A DNA stretch of 64,000 nt from Paenibacillus pectinilyticus (GTDB lineage: Bacteria > Bacillota > Bacilli > Paenibacillales > NBRC-103111): the NCBI RefSeq assembly GCF_001700435.1, contig NZ_LYPC01000019.1:1-64000 (forward strand). The letters are read 5' to 3'. Numbering within the stretch: the first letter of the stretch is position 1; the number at the start of each line of letters is the position of its first letter. The position numbers were made by a program, and so were the translations under genes. This document shows positions 25,088-33,827 of the stretch, piece after piece. Under the pieces are notes generated by a model. It was given only the letters and a program-made list of their open reading frames with translations, was not told the origin of the DNA and did no database searches.

Positions 25088-28000
25088 TTATTCATTGATA
25101 AAATGTACAGCCTTCAGGAATCGTTTCAGCATAGCTGCTGCTTCCGCCCTTGTTGCATCTGCCCTAGGGTAGAGGGACGTATCTGTCACACCTCTCATAA
25201 TGCCAGCATGAACAGCTTGAGCAAGCGCTTCTCGTGACCAAGCACCTGCTTGGTCGGCATCTGCAAATGCAGCCAAGTTTTGCAAATCAACAGGCACCTG
25301 CGCACCAGCAAACGCCATAGCACGCGTCATCAACACAGCCATCTGTTCACGCGTAATGCGCTCATTCGGCCTGAACGTAGCATCTTCAAAACCGTTGATG
25401 AGACCAGCTTGAACAGCCGCACTTACACTGCCTGCATACCAGCTGCCAGCAGATACATCATTGAATGTATCCGAAGCGCCAGCTTCTTTCAATCCCAACG
25501 TTCTGACTAATAGCGCAGCAAATTCAGCACGCGTAATCGAAGCGTCAGGCGAATACGTGCCCGCTGCAGTGCCTTGAATGACGCCTTTGGATGCGAGCAG
25601 CTCTACGTCGGATTGGGCCCAATGCGCTTTCATATCGTCAAAAGATTGAACAGATTGCACAACCGCGTATAGACTGTTGCCCGGACGCTTCATCGTCACA
25701 GTTGTTTGCCCAATAAGCGTGGTGAAAATGGCAGGGACAAAGGTAGCTTCCCCTGTTTCTGGATGAATCCACACGGCTGTTGACTGGTTAGGATCAAGCG
25801 CTCCATCCATGATAACACTGCGTGTTACATACGTACTTCCAAAATCCTCTACCACAACTTGCTTGCCATTAGCCTCCGCAACAACCGTAAAGGTGACTGC
25901 ATGGCCCAGCAAAGTCATGCCACGCCCCTCCAAATTCGCACGAAGGGATGCCTCACTCTCCCCAGATCCTTGTTCAATCACGATGCGAAGTGTTATACCT
26001 GGGACATTTGCACCTAAGGTTTTGGCCAGATCATGCAAATCGATAGCCTTGAGCGGCAAGTTATAGGTGACCCTATTGGCTCTCATGGATAATATAGTAT
26101 CTGTGGATAACTCTGCACCCTCCGTTTGTAAAACGCCAGCAGGGATTACTAGCTGTGCTACAGTAGACGCTGGGTCACTCACCTCAACAACAAGCGACTT
26201 CGCATCACCGGTCTGTTGCTTGAGCAGACTTAACGCCTGCGCCAGATCCTTGTCTGCAATCGTGACCGAAGCCATTGTCTTCCCATCTACGACTACACTT
26301 GTCGGATTACCGGTAATTTGCACACCATCCGGAACTGTTTTAACACGTTCTGCCGGAATGATGACCGCTCCGCTACCCGATGTTTCAGTTACAGACGGGA
26401 TGTATCGAAGGAAACTGCCCTTGATAATTGCCCCCGTCTCATCCCGTTCATAAGGTAATACGGGCACCAAGCTGGCAAAGTTTGCAGCTGTCAGCTGCGC
26501 ACCGGATTGATTAACCGATTTCGTACCGTTCCACATATAGTTCGTTGCGGAATTTAGAGCCGCTGGGTAGTTATCTTTAGCTGTGTAATCCTTCTGATAG
26601 GAGATAAATCCATCGATTCTAAAATCCGTTGTAATCCCCGTATACGTGGTGAAATTCAGATTTCCTTTGGCATTGTTGTACGCAATGTTCGTACTCTCTG
26701 CCCTTACACCCGGATTGCTATTGCTTGCGAAACCATAAGCACCATTCTCAAAAGCAAGGCTATTGCGAATAACATGTGGAACATGAATGCCTTCACCGCC
26801 GAGCTTGAAACCGTTTTTGTCGCCGGCCCCAACGCTGCCGTTGGTCAATGTTCCATTGTGATAGGCGATGCTATCTTCAATCAGAACCGAGCCAATCGCC
26901 CCCGTGCCTGCTTTCGTGTAGAGATCCCAGCCATCATCAATGTTGTTGTGCGCGATATCACCACGGAACACATTCCCCGTTCCTGCCGTCAATTTGGCCG
27001 CAAACCCATCCGCATTATTGTTCGAAGGATCGGCATTATCATAGGATTCACAATTAAGAATCAAATTGTTGGACGGCCATAGCTCCCGAGCATCGGACTC
27101 ATCGGTACGGCTAATTTGCAGCCCCGTGTCACCATTGGCATAGAATCGGCTGCTCTCTACAATATTGTTGCTGCCGCCAATGGTAAAGCCCTTCGTATTG
27201 CCTGCCGTCCGTGTAAAATCAATACCGATTACATGCCAATAACTGCCGCTAAACACAACACCCTCGGTCTTTTTATCAAAATCGATGATCGGCTTGGCGC
27301 CCGGTGCCGCAACCAAGTACTTGTTGGCCGTTGATGTACCATCATTGCCTCTTGGTATGTCGATTTTGGCATTGCGTACATATCGGCCATCAAGTAATAG
27401 GACTTTCTGGCCCGGCCTTACGTAAGCCACTGCCGTATCTAGATCTAAAGGATGAGCGATGGTGCCATCTCCGCCATCGTTCTTCAGCGCCGTCGGCGAG
27501 ACATAGATATCGCCCTCATCCACGTAGGTTTTCATATCTACGGTCACATTTTTGACAATCTGATCATACGAAGTTAGGTACTGCTTATCGTCAGGCACGA
27601 ATGCTGCGCTGAAATTGGTGTACGTATTCGCCGTCACCGTTGTGTTCAACGTAAAGGTTGTTCCCGCTGATAAAGCCAGATTACTGGCTAACACAGTCTC
27701 CCCTTGCTTAATCGTCACCGTTCCATTCACATTGGCGTTCAGTCCTAAGGCATATGCCGTATTTGACGTTTGGGTAAGCCCCTTAAAGTTTACGTCTGGC
27801 GTTACAGGCAGTGGAGCCGGAACCTCCATCGGTTGATCCGTTTCCGCTGCGCTCACCTTCAAGTTGATATCACTGACTTCAATTGTCGCAAGGCGTGCCA
27901 CATAGAAGCCCACATACATCTTATCTTGGTCTTGGACCTTCATGATATCCGGTACGAAAAAGCTTTCCGTCGTTCCGTTATTCAAGCGGCCCGAGAAGCC

Positions 28001-30259
28001 ATTATTCGTTTTGATCAGCGTAAGCTTGTAATCCATCGCTGGGTACGTCGTGCTGACTGTCGGCTTCACCGCGTTCAGCATTTTGCTTTGAACCCCTAAG
28101 CTGCCCGCCCCGTTCGGCGTAGTCACGCCTGTTCTAACGAATAATTGCGTACCGTTCTGTTTCGTTGTTGCACCGCTATACCCGCCGATGGCCGCAATAT
28201 TGGAAGCAAATACACTGGAATCACCAGGCGTCCCGATCGCATCACGAGCCATGATACCGAAAGATTCCTGGCCATCCTGCGGTTCCTTGGCGTAGGCCGA
28301 CACTTTGATATTAGCCGATAGTTCAAAGTTATCCTTCGTCGGATCCAGCTCCGTATAGTAGAACGAGATGCCGTCATGATCACCCGTGATCTTGCCGCCG
28401 CCCTCTAACGCGATTAACTGAACCGTATGCGCCGCATCATTTACGATCACTTTATTCGTGCTCTCTGCCGAAGACTGCCCAAATCGAATGGACTTCCATT
28501 CGTAAGTTTTCAGTTCCCTGACCGTGACAGGCAGGGAAATAGGCGGGATCGAGATATCGACCGGCTTAATTTGAAGCGCATAGACACCTGGCTTCGTTTT
28601 ATCAAATGCGGTATCGATGACTTCATATTGATTCGATGGCATGGCCACTTTATCGCCGTTATCATATTGCTTCACAATCGCCAAACTCGTCAGATCTAGA
28701 TCTTGGTCTACTTCATACGTGGTTTGTGGATACTGTGCGACATGAATGCCTGTCACAACAGGCTGTTTGACCTCAATCGTGAATGATTTCGTCGCTGTGC
28801 CTTTATAGGAAGAGACCGTCAGCGTTTTGGTACCGGCTGTGCTCATATCGGAAACAGTGACACCACTGATCGTATATTCGCTTCTCAGCAACCTTTCTTC
28901 CGTGCCATCACTATATTGCGCGTACAGAACTAGCCCCGCAGGAGTGAATGTGTCCCCTACAAAATAATTCCTCTTCACTGGCATTTCTCGAATAACCAAA
29001 TCCGTCATTTGCGCATCTCTGACCGTGATAGGGAAGGTTGTATAGGTAGCGTCAGTGACTGTGGAGCGTACCGTCACTACCGTCGTTCCTGGTGTGGTCA
29101 GCTTATAGGTTGCACCCGTTACCGTAGCATTCCCTGCAGGCACGGAGATCGTATACTGGTTGCTTGCCAGTTCAGCCCAGTCGCCAGCACCATTGTACTG
29201 CCCGCGCACGCTCAGCCCCTGTGGATCCAAGTACTCGCCCACATAATATTCCGTCTTCGCAGGTAGATAGGTAATGCCCATCCCTGTGACAACCAGTGGC
29301 TTGAAGTGCAGTGGAATCGAAGCCGTTTGCCCGTTAAAATGAATCGTGACCGCTCGATCACCCGCTGTACGGTTATCAAATCCTGTGACAAGGTAGTCAC
29401 TGGCTGTAAGCTCGTCTTCGTGGAGATCCGGGTACACGGCCGTCACTTTTAAACCAGTAAGATCTAGCGTATCGCTAACAAAATAATCCGTTTTGACAGT
29501 TGATGTGTCCAATCTCAGCTGGCTAGGCGCCCGCGTATCCTTTTGGAAGGAGATATTGGAGAAGGTCACGGCAGTGTTTCTAGCGGCATAGAGCCCCGCA
29601 TAGGCAAGGGAGCCGGTGAAGTTATCGATAATCGTCGTCTCATCCCCGATTCTAACCCTATACACATCGCCGACTTTCTTGATACTCAATATGTATTCGT
29701 TATCTTTGCTAGGTGCAGGGGAGGTGAAGGTTGTGATCTTCTTTACTGGATTGGTCGTGGCGTTAAATGCCCCTTGTTTATAAAAGGCCTCCATCTTCTG
29801 ATCCAGTGCGCCTACGGCCACATAATCACCTGTATATGCACTTACATTGTCATTATCCAGTTTATTCTGGCGCAGCATAATTCCGAATGAAACTTGACTA
29901 TTGGCTGTCCATTTATTTACCTTTACTTTCGCGGAAAATTCGAAATTATCCATTGGTTGAATGGTACGGAAATAGTAGGCCATCCCTTCTGAGGCACTCG
30001 TTGAAGATGAGATTTTCCCACGATCGTTCTCTGCTCGCAGGTCCACATTGCCGTTTGCGTTCTCGGTAATTCCGAAGTTCGTTGAAGTAATTTTATCTAA
30101 TCCACCTACATCTCCAAATACACTTCCTTGCCAAGCACTCGTATTTGGAATGTTGATCATCCCCGCGGGTGGGTCTGCTGCCAGTGCGGCAGTCGGTAAC
30201 ATAGCTATCACTAAACAGACAGCCATCCATAATGCGATGAAACGTTTGTTTGTTCTCAA
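25088..30259 (-). CDS. Large secreted SLH-anchored PL9-type pectate lyase
   Basis: This 1723-residue protein has a signal peptide ending near AALAA. A concanavalin-like domain follows (about 35-240), then four Big_3/4 Ig-like repeats (about 245-590, each with a YFVGD or YYVGEYL-like start). A second concanavalin-like domain (about 600-810) precedes a right-handed beta-helix of the PL9 pectate lyase type (about 915-1330, with NADGFAAKLTAGTGN and NNIDDGWDLYTK). Three C-terminal SLH domains (about 1540-1720) would tether it to the cell wall. It cleaves polygalacturonate-type chains outside the cell and would feed the GH105 and ABC genes upstream. It starts with TTG after AAAGGAG. The leader is long, with a cre box about 205 bp upstream. 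Confidence 0.86.
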   Translation of the reverse strand: MRTNKRFIALWMAVCLVIAMLPTAALAADPPAGMINIPNTSAWQGSVFGDVGGLDKITSTNFGITENANGNVDLRAENDRGKISSSTSASEGMAYYFRTIQPMDNFEFSAKVKVNKWTANSQVSFGIMLRQNKLDNDNVSAYTGDYVAVGALDQKMEAFYKQGAFNATTNPVKKITTFTSPAPSKDNEYILSIKKVGDVYRVRIGDETTIIDNFTGSLAYAGLYAARNTAVTFSNISFQKDTRAPSQLRLDTSTVKTDYFVSDTLDLTGLKVTAVYPDLHEDELTASDYLVTGFDNRTAGDRAVTIHFNGQTASIPLHFKPLVVTGMGITYLPAKTEYYVGEYLDPQGLSVRGQYNGAGDWAELASNQYTISVPAGNATVTGATYKLTTPGTTVVTVRSTVTDATYTTFPITVRDAQMTDLVIREMPVKRNYFVGDTFTPAGLVLYAQYSDGTEERLLRSEYTISGVTVSDMSTAGTKTLTVSSYKGTATKSFTIEVKQPVVTGIHVAQYPQTTYEVDQDLDLTSLAIVKQYDNGDKVAMPSNQYEVIDTAFDKTKPGVYALQIKPVDISIPPISLPVTVRELKTYEWKSIRFGQSSAESTNKVIVNDAAHTVQLIALEGGGKITGDHDGISFYYTELDPTKDNFELSANIKVSAYAKEPQDGQESFGIMARDAIGTPGDSSVFASNIAAIGGYSGATTKQNGTQLFVRTGVTTPNGAGSLGVQSKMLNAVKPTVSTTYPAMDYKLTLIKTNNGFSGRLNNGTTESFFVPDIMKVQDQDKMYVGFYVARLATIEVSDINLKVSAAETDQPMEVPAPLPVTPDVNFKGLTQTSNTAYALGLNANVNGTVTIKQGETVLASNLALSAGTTFTLNTTVTANTYTNFSAAFVPDDKQYLTSYDQIVKNVTVDMKTYVDEGDIYVSPTALKNDGGDGTIAHPLDLDTAVAYVRPGQKVLLLDGRYVRNAKIDIPRGNDGTSTANKYLVAAPGAKPIIDFDKKTEGVVFSGSYWHVIGIDFTRTAGNTKGFTIGGSNNIVESSRFYANGDTGLQISRTDESDARELWPSNNLILNCESYDNADPSNNNADGFAAKLTAGTGNVFRGDIAHNNIDDGWDLYTKAGTGAIGSVLIEDSIAYHNGTLTNGSVGAGDKNGFKLGGEGIHVPHVIRNSLAFENGAYGFASNSNPGVRAESTNIAYNNAKGNLNFTTYTGITTDFRIDGFISYQKDYTAKDNYPAALNSATNYMWNGTKSVNQSGAQLTAANFASLVPVLPYERDETGAIIKGSFLRYIPSVTETSGSGAVIIPAERVKTVPDGVQITGNPTSVVVDGKTMASVTIADKDLAQALSLLKQQTGDAKSLVVEVSDPASTVAQLVIPAGVLQTEGAELSTDTILSMRANRVTYNLPLKAIDLHDLAKTLGANVPGITLRIVIEQGSGESEASLRANLEGRGMTLLGHAVTFTVVAEANGKQVVVEDFGSTYVTRSVIMDGALDPNQSTAVWIHPETGEATFVPAIFTTLIGQTTVTMKRPGNSLYAVVQSVQSFDDMKAHWAQSDVELLASKGVIQGTAAGTYSPDASITRAEFAALLVRTLGLKEAGASDTFNDVSAGSWYAGSVSAAVQAGLINGFEDATFRPNERITREQMAVLMTRAMAFAGAQVPVDLQNLAAFADADQAGAWSREALAQAVHAGIMRGVTDTSLYPRADATRAEAAAMLKRFLKAVHFINE

Positions 30260-30464
30260 GTCACATATCTCCTTTAAGTTGGAATGAGCGTAGTGCTGAT
30301 ATGGGATAAAGTCCTGATGCTGGATCTTGGGAGGTACGTCTTGGTGTCATTTAAAGTAATGGCAGCCAGGCATTGGGAGGCTCTTCTGGGGATAACTTCA
30401 AGGATGGTTAGGCCAACCTGGCGTGTGCCGATTTTGGGCGAAGCTTGCGTGGGCAATGATATAT

Positions 30465-30479
30465 TGTATGCGTTTACAT
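30465..30479. promoter_or_regulatory. CcpA cre box
   Basis: On the minus strand ATGTAAACGCATACA fits WTGNAANCGNWNNCW at every fixed position. It lies upstream of the pectate lyase gene and indicates carbon catabolite control. Confidence 0.65.
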
Positions 30480-30514
30480 TTAGAAGGAAGCCTTACGACT
30501 TCCCGCATCGGGAT

Positions 30515-30541
30515 AGAAGGACGCCGAGCGGCGCCCTTTTT
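30515..30541. terminator. Hairpin between GH105 and pectate lyase genes
   Basis: GGACGCC-gagc-GGCGCCC is followed by TTTTT on the plus strand; on the minus strand the stem pairs fully but the tail is only TTCTAT. It lies 12 bp past the GH105 stop, so it most likely ends that transcript. The better T-run faces right. Confidence 0.55.
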
Positions 30542-30552
30542 CTCCTAATGCC

Positions 30553-31650
30553 CTACTTCACTAACGGCGCCACTTCGACGCACGCCATCACGAAAGCTCC
30601 CACACCATGCAGATCATTCTCACTCGTGGGGCGCGTGACATAATTCTCATAATCCCCAGCAGAAGTTCCAATGCAGATGAGTGGCAAAATAACGCGCCCC
30701 TGCTCGTCGAATTGCAACGTGCGCAGCAAACCTTCGTAGCCTTTCACGGCTGCATCCGCGCATTCCGGACCGACCACGCCGAGGTTCAAGGCTTTGGCAA
30801 TCGTGTACACGAACAGGCTTGTACACGAGCTTTCGAGCCAGTTATCTGGCTGATCGCCCTTGTCGATCACCTGATACCACAAGCCGCTTTCCGCGTCCTG
30901 ATAGCGGATAATTGCATGCACGAAGTCGCGCAGCGAGCTGACCAACGCTTCCCTACCTGGCTCTTCCGCCGGCAATTCATCAAGGAATTGCGAGACGGCG
31001 AGGCCGTACCAGCCCAGCGAACGGCCCCAGAATTCCGGCGAGCAGCCGGTTTCGGGGTTCGCCCACGGCATGCGGCGGCTTTCGTCCCACGCATGGTACA
31101 ACAGACCCGTGCGCTCGTCTTTCATATGTTTGCGCATAAGCTGCTCTTGCAGCAGCACGAGTTGGCGCAAGCCGGTTTCGCCGAAGGCGTTCGCGTATTT
31201 CAGCGAGAATACGCCGGCCATGTAGAGACCATCCAACCACATTTGGTTGGGGTATTTGTCTTTATGCCAGAACCCTCCTTCGGAGGTGCGGTTCAAGGTT
31301 CGGAGCAGGCCCCGCAGCTTATCCGCTGCGATGCGGTACTTGGGCTGGCCCGTGCGCTGTTCCAAGCCGAACAGCAGCAGCCCGGCCTGCATCGCGTCGA
31401 GCTCGTCGCGCGCGAAGTAGAGATTGCCGTTGTCGTCGATCAGACCATCGACATAGGCCTGGATGTAAGCATCGTAGCGATCATCTTGACCCGCTTCTTC
31501 CACGAGCATTTCCATGCCGCAGAGAAATACACCTTGATGGTAATGCCAACGCCCTGCGGGTGGAAGCTCCATCGGCGTATGTGTCGCCATGATGGAGTCG
31601 CAGGCTGCTTTCGCCCACTCTAGCGGTGTTTTGATCGTTGTTGAAGCCAT
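30553..31650 (-). CDS. GH105 unsaturated rhamnogalacturonyl hydrolase
   Basis: This 365-residue cytoplasmic enzyme resembles YteR/YesR of B. subtilis. It removes the unsaturated galacturonyl residue left by pectin or rhamnogalacturonan lyases. The (alpha/alpha)6 barrel motifs are visible: WHYHQGVFLCGM, MWLDGLYMAGVF with the catalytic Asp, and RSLGWYGLAVSQFLDELP. The frame opens at 31698, but AAAGGGG before the ATG at 31650 sets the start. It follows the LplC permease gene by 231 bp of repeat-rich sequence and precedes the pectate lyase. Confidence 0.87.
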   Translation of the reverse strand: MASTTIKTPLEWAKAACDSIMATHTPMELPPAGRWHYHQGVFLCGMEMLVEEAGQDDRYDAYIQAYVDGLIDDNGNLYFARDELDAMQAGLLLFGLEQRTGQPKYRIAADKLRGLLRTLNRTSEGGFWHKDKYPNQMWLDGLYMAGVFSLKYANAFGETGLRQLVLLQEQLMRKHMKDERTGLLYHAWDESRRMPWANPETGCSPEFWGRSLGWYGLAVSQFLDELPAEEPGREALVSSLRDFVHAIIRYQDAESGLWYQVIDKGDQPDNWLESSCTSLFVYTIAKALNLGVVGPECADAAVKGYEGLLRTLQFDEQGRVILPLICIGTSAGDYENYVTRPTSENDLHGVGAFVMACVEVAPLVK

Positions 31651-31671
31651 TGTGTTTCCCCTTTCGAGTTG

Positions 31672-31870
31672 GTCATGGTTTAACTGGAAAAACACCATCT
31701 AATTTCCTCGCTTTCAGCTTGTACGACCAATCACCTGTATTTTCTACAGGTAATTCCCCTCATTTCAGCGAGCAACATTCGAGATGACCGAAATAGCTGG
31801 AGCTTTTCTATCTAATTAGCGATAACAGACTTTTTGGCCACAAATAGCTGTATGTTTTCCATTTAGCCGA
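31672..31870. repeat. Dispersed intergenic repeat cluster (copy group 2)
   Basis: On the minus strand the segment repeats a loose unit of 60-70 bp with words like AATTAGATAGAAAAG, CAGCTATTTCGG and CAGCTATTTGTGG. It also has a hairpin ACCTGTA-ttttc-TACAGGT at 31733-31751. The same words occur in three other gaps of this window. Confidence 0.5.
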
Positions 31871-31881
31871 TATCCCGCCTC

Positions 31882-32757
31882 TTATCCTTTGATCGACCCA
31901 ATCATGGCACCCTTCGCAAAATGCTTCTGCAAGAACGGATACACACACAGAATCGGCAGCGTAGCTACAACGATAACGGCCATTTTGATCGACTGAGCCG
32001 GTGGCGGTGCCACGCTGTCCAAGTTCGAGCTCACGTCCATGCCGCTGGCGAGGACGACGATTTGGCGGAGCAACACCTGAATCGGCCATTTGGCACTCTC
32101 ATTGATATAGAGAATCGCGCTCAAATACGTGTTCCAATACGTCACCGCGTAGAATAACGAGATCGTCGCGATCGCGGGCATCGACAACGGCAAAACGATA
32201 CGGAACAAGATGCCGAAGTCACTGCAGCCATCAATTTTGGCCGACTCTTCTAGGCCTTCGGGGATGTTTTGGAAGAAATTTTTCAGAATAATTAAGTTAA
32301 ATGCACTGATCGCTGTCGGAAGAATTAACGCTGCATAGCTGTCGATCATCCCCAACTCCTTCACTACAAGGAACGTGGGAATGAGACCACCGTGAAACAG
32401 CATCGTAAATACAACCATGAACATGATGACTTTACGTCCATCGACGTCCCTTCGCGACAAGCCGTAGGCCATCAACGCTGTGATAAACATACTGATTATC
32501 GTACCGACAAGTGTCGTTCCAATAGAGACCCCCATGGCCTTGAATATCGTGTTCGTCGAAAAAATAAACCGATACGCCTCGATACTCCAATCCGTCGGTA
32601 TAAGGACGAACTTCTTCGTCGCCATCTCCGCACTGGTCGTGAAGGAGCCCGCCACCACGTGCACAAAAGGGATAATCGTGATCAACCCTATAATCGTCAG
32701 CAATACATAGTTAATCACGCTAAACATTCGGCCTGCTAATGTTTTATCTTCTACCAC
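31882..32757 (-). CDS. LplC-type sugar ABC transporter permease
   Basis: This 291-residue inner-membrane protein is one of two permeases of a CUT1-type sugar importer (LplC/YtcP group). It has six hydrophobic spans and the EAA loop EGLEESAKIDGCSDFGILF that docks the shared ATPase. It starts with GTG after AGGAGG. The gene lies 36 bp downstream of its LplB partner. No ATPase gene is present here; such importers in Bacillota share a MsmX-type ATPase coded elsewhere. The substrate is inferred to be pectin or rhamnogalacturonan oligosaccharide. Confidence 0.9.
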   Translation of the reverse strand: MVEDKTLAGRMFSVINYVLLTIIGLITIIPFVHVVAGSFTTSAEMATKKFVLIPTDWSIEAYRFIFSTNTIFKAMGVSIGTTLVGTIISMFITALMAYGLSRRDVDGRKVIMFMVVFTMLFHGGLIPTFLVVKELGMIDSYAALILPTAISAFNLIILKNFFQNIPEGLEESAKIDGCSDFGILFRIVLPLSMPAIATISLFYAVTYWNTYLSAILYINESAKWPIQVLLRQIVVLASGMDVSSNLDSVAPPPAQSIKMAVIVVATLPILCVYPFLQKHFAKGAMIGSIKG

Positions 32758-32793
32758 GATTACAACCTCCTAGCTGCTAAGACGCTTACCCAT

Positions 32794-33744
32794 TTAGTAA
32801 ACGCCCTCTTCACCCATTTTCTTCGCAATCCGGTTCACAATCATCACCAGAAATAACCCAATGAAGGATTTGAACAAACCAATGGCTGCGCTGTAGCTGA
32901 ATTGCCCTTGTTTCAGACCTGCTGTATATACGTAAGTATCAATGATCTCAGCAACTTCTCGGTTCATGGAGTTAAGAAGCAAGTACACATGTTCAAAACC
33001 GAGCTCGAGAACCGCACCTATTTTCAAAATTAATAGAACAATAATGACACTTCGGATCGCGGGCAGCGTAATATGCCACATCTGTCTCATCCGTCCTGCT
33101 CCGTCCATACGTGCCGCTTCATACAAACCAGGATCGATGGAAGCAATCGCTGCCAAATAAATGATCGTCCCCCAACCGGCCTCCCGCCAAATCACTTGCA
33201 AAATATAAATCGGCCTGAACCACTCTGGGGCCAGTAGGAAGTTAATCTTTTCGAAGCCAAAGTACGAAATCATTTCATTAATCACACCGCCATCCATGGT
33301 CAGCATGACGAAGCTGATGGAGACGATAATGACCCATGACATAAAGTGAGGTAAGTACACAATCGTTTGGAACACTTTCTTGAACATATCCCCTTTGACC
33401 TCATTCAACATCAGCGCGAGAAGGATCGGTACAGGGAAATAGAAGAGCAAATTCATGACGAATAAGATTAACGTGTTGCTTAAAATGTTCAGGAAATCCG
33501 GCTCCGTAAACAGCCGCCGAAAATGCTCCAAACCGACCCATTCACTCCCTGTCACGCCTTTGAACGGCTTGTAATCCTGAAAGGAAATGATCAGTCCATA
33601 CATCGGGATATATTTGAATACGATAAAATACAAGATTCCCGGGAGCAGCATGACATAAATCCATTTGTTTTTCCAAAGACGTCTGGAGAGCTCACTGCTT
33701 TGCTTTCTAGTGGTCACGCTTTGTGCAACATTCACTTCTTGCAT
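32794..33744 (-). CDS. LplB-type sugar ABC transporter permease
   Basis: This 316-residue permease (LplB/YteP group) has a cytoplasmic N-terminal stretch, six spans (first KWIYVMLLPGILYFIVF) and the EAA loop DPGLYEAARMDGAGRMRQM. It pairs with the LplC product to form the channel. The ATG has AAGGAAAGGAAG upstream. It follows the binding-protein gene after a terminator-like hairpin, which would lower its expression relative to the binding protein. Confidence 0.9.
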   Translation of the reverse strand: MQEVNVAQSVTTRKQSSELSRRLWKNKWIYVMLLPGILYFIVFKYIPMYGLIISFQDYKPFKGVTGSEWVGLEHFRRLFTEPDFLNILSNTLILFVMNLLFYFPVPILLALMLNEVKGDMFKKVFQTIVYLPHFMSWVIIVSISFVMLTMDGGVINEMISYFGFEKINFLLAPEWFRPIYILQVIWREAGWGTIIYLAAIASIDPGLYEAARMDGAGRMRQMWHITLPAIRSVIIVLLILKIGAVLELGFEHVYLLLNSMNREVAEIIDTYVYTAGLKQGQFSYSAAIGLFKSFIGLFLVMIVNRIAKKMGEEGVY

Positions 33745-33767
33745 AGGACTTCTTCCTTTCCTTAAAA

Positions 33768-33798
33768 GGAGAAGACTGCCGCAGTTCCAGCAGCCTCC
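33768..33798 (-). terminator. Intercistronic hairpin after the binding-protein gene
   Basis: On the minus strand GGAGGCTGC pairs with GGCAG-CTTCTCC and TTTT follows. Partial terminators or mRNA-stabilising hairpins at this spot are common in sugar ABC operons. Confidence 0.5.
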
Positions 33799-33827
33799 TC
33801 ACCTTACATGTGTGAGACGCGAATGTC

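Noticed and set aside
30607..31623. Long plus-strand open frame of 338 codons opposite the GH105 gene
   Set aside because: It lies wholly antisense to a gene with clear GH105 motifs, has no ribosome site and its translation is His/Arg/Gln-rich as expected of a mirror frame.
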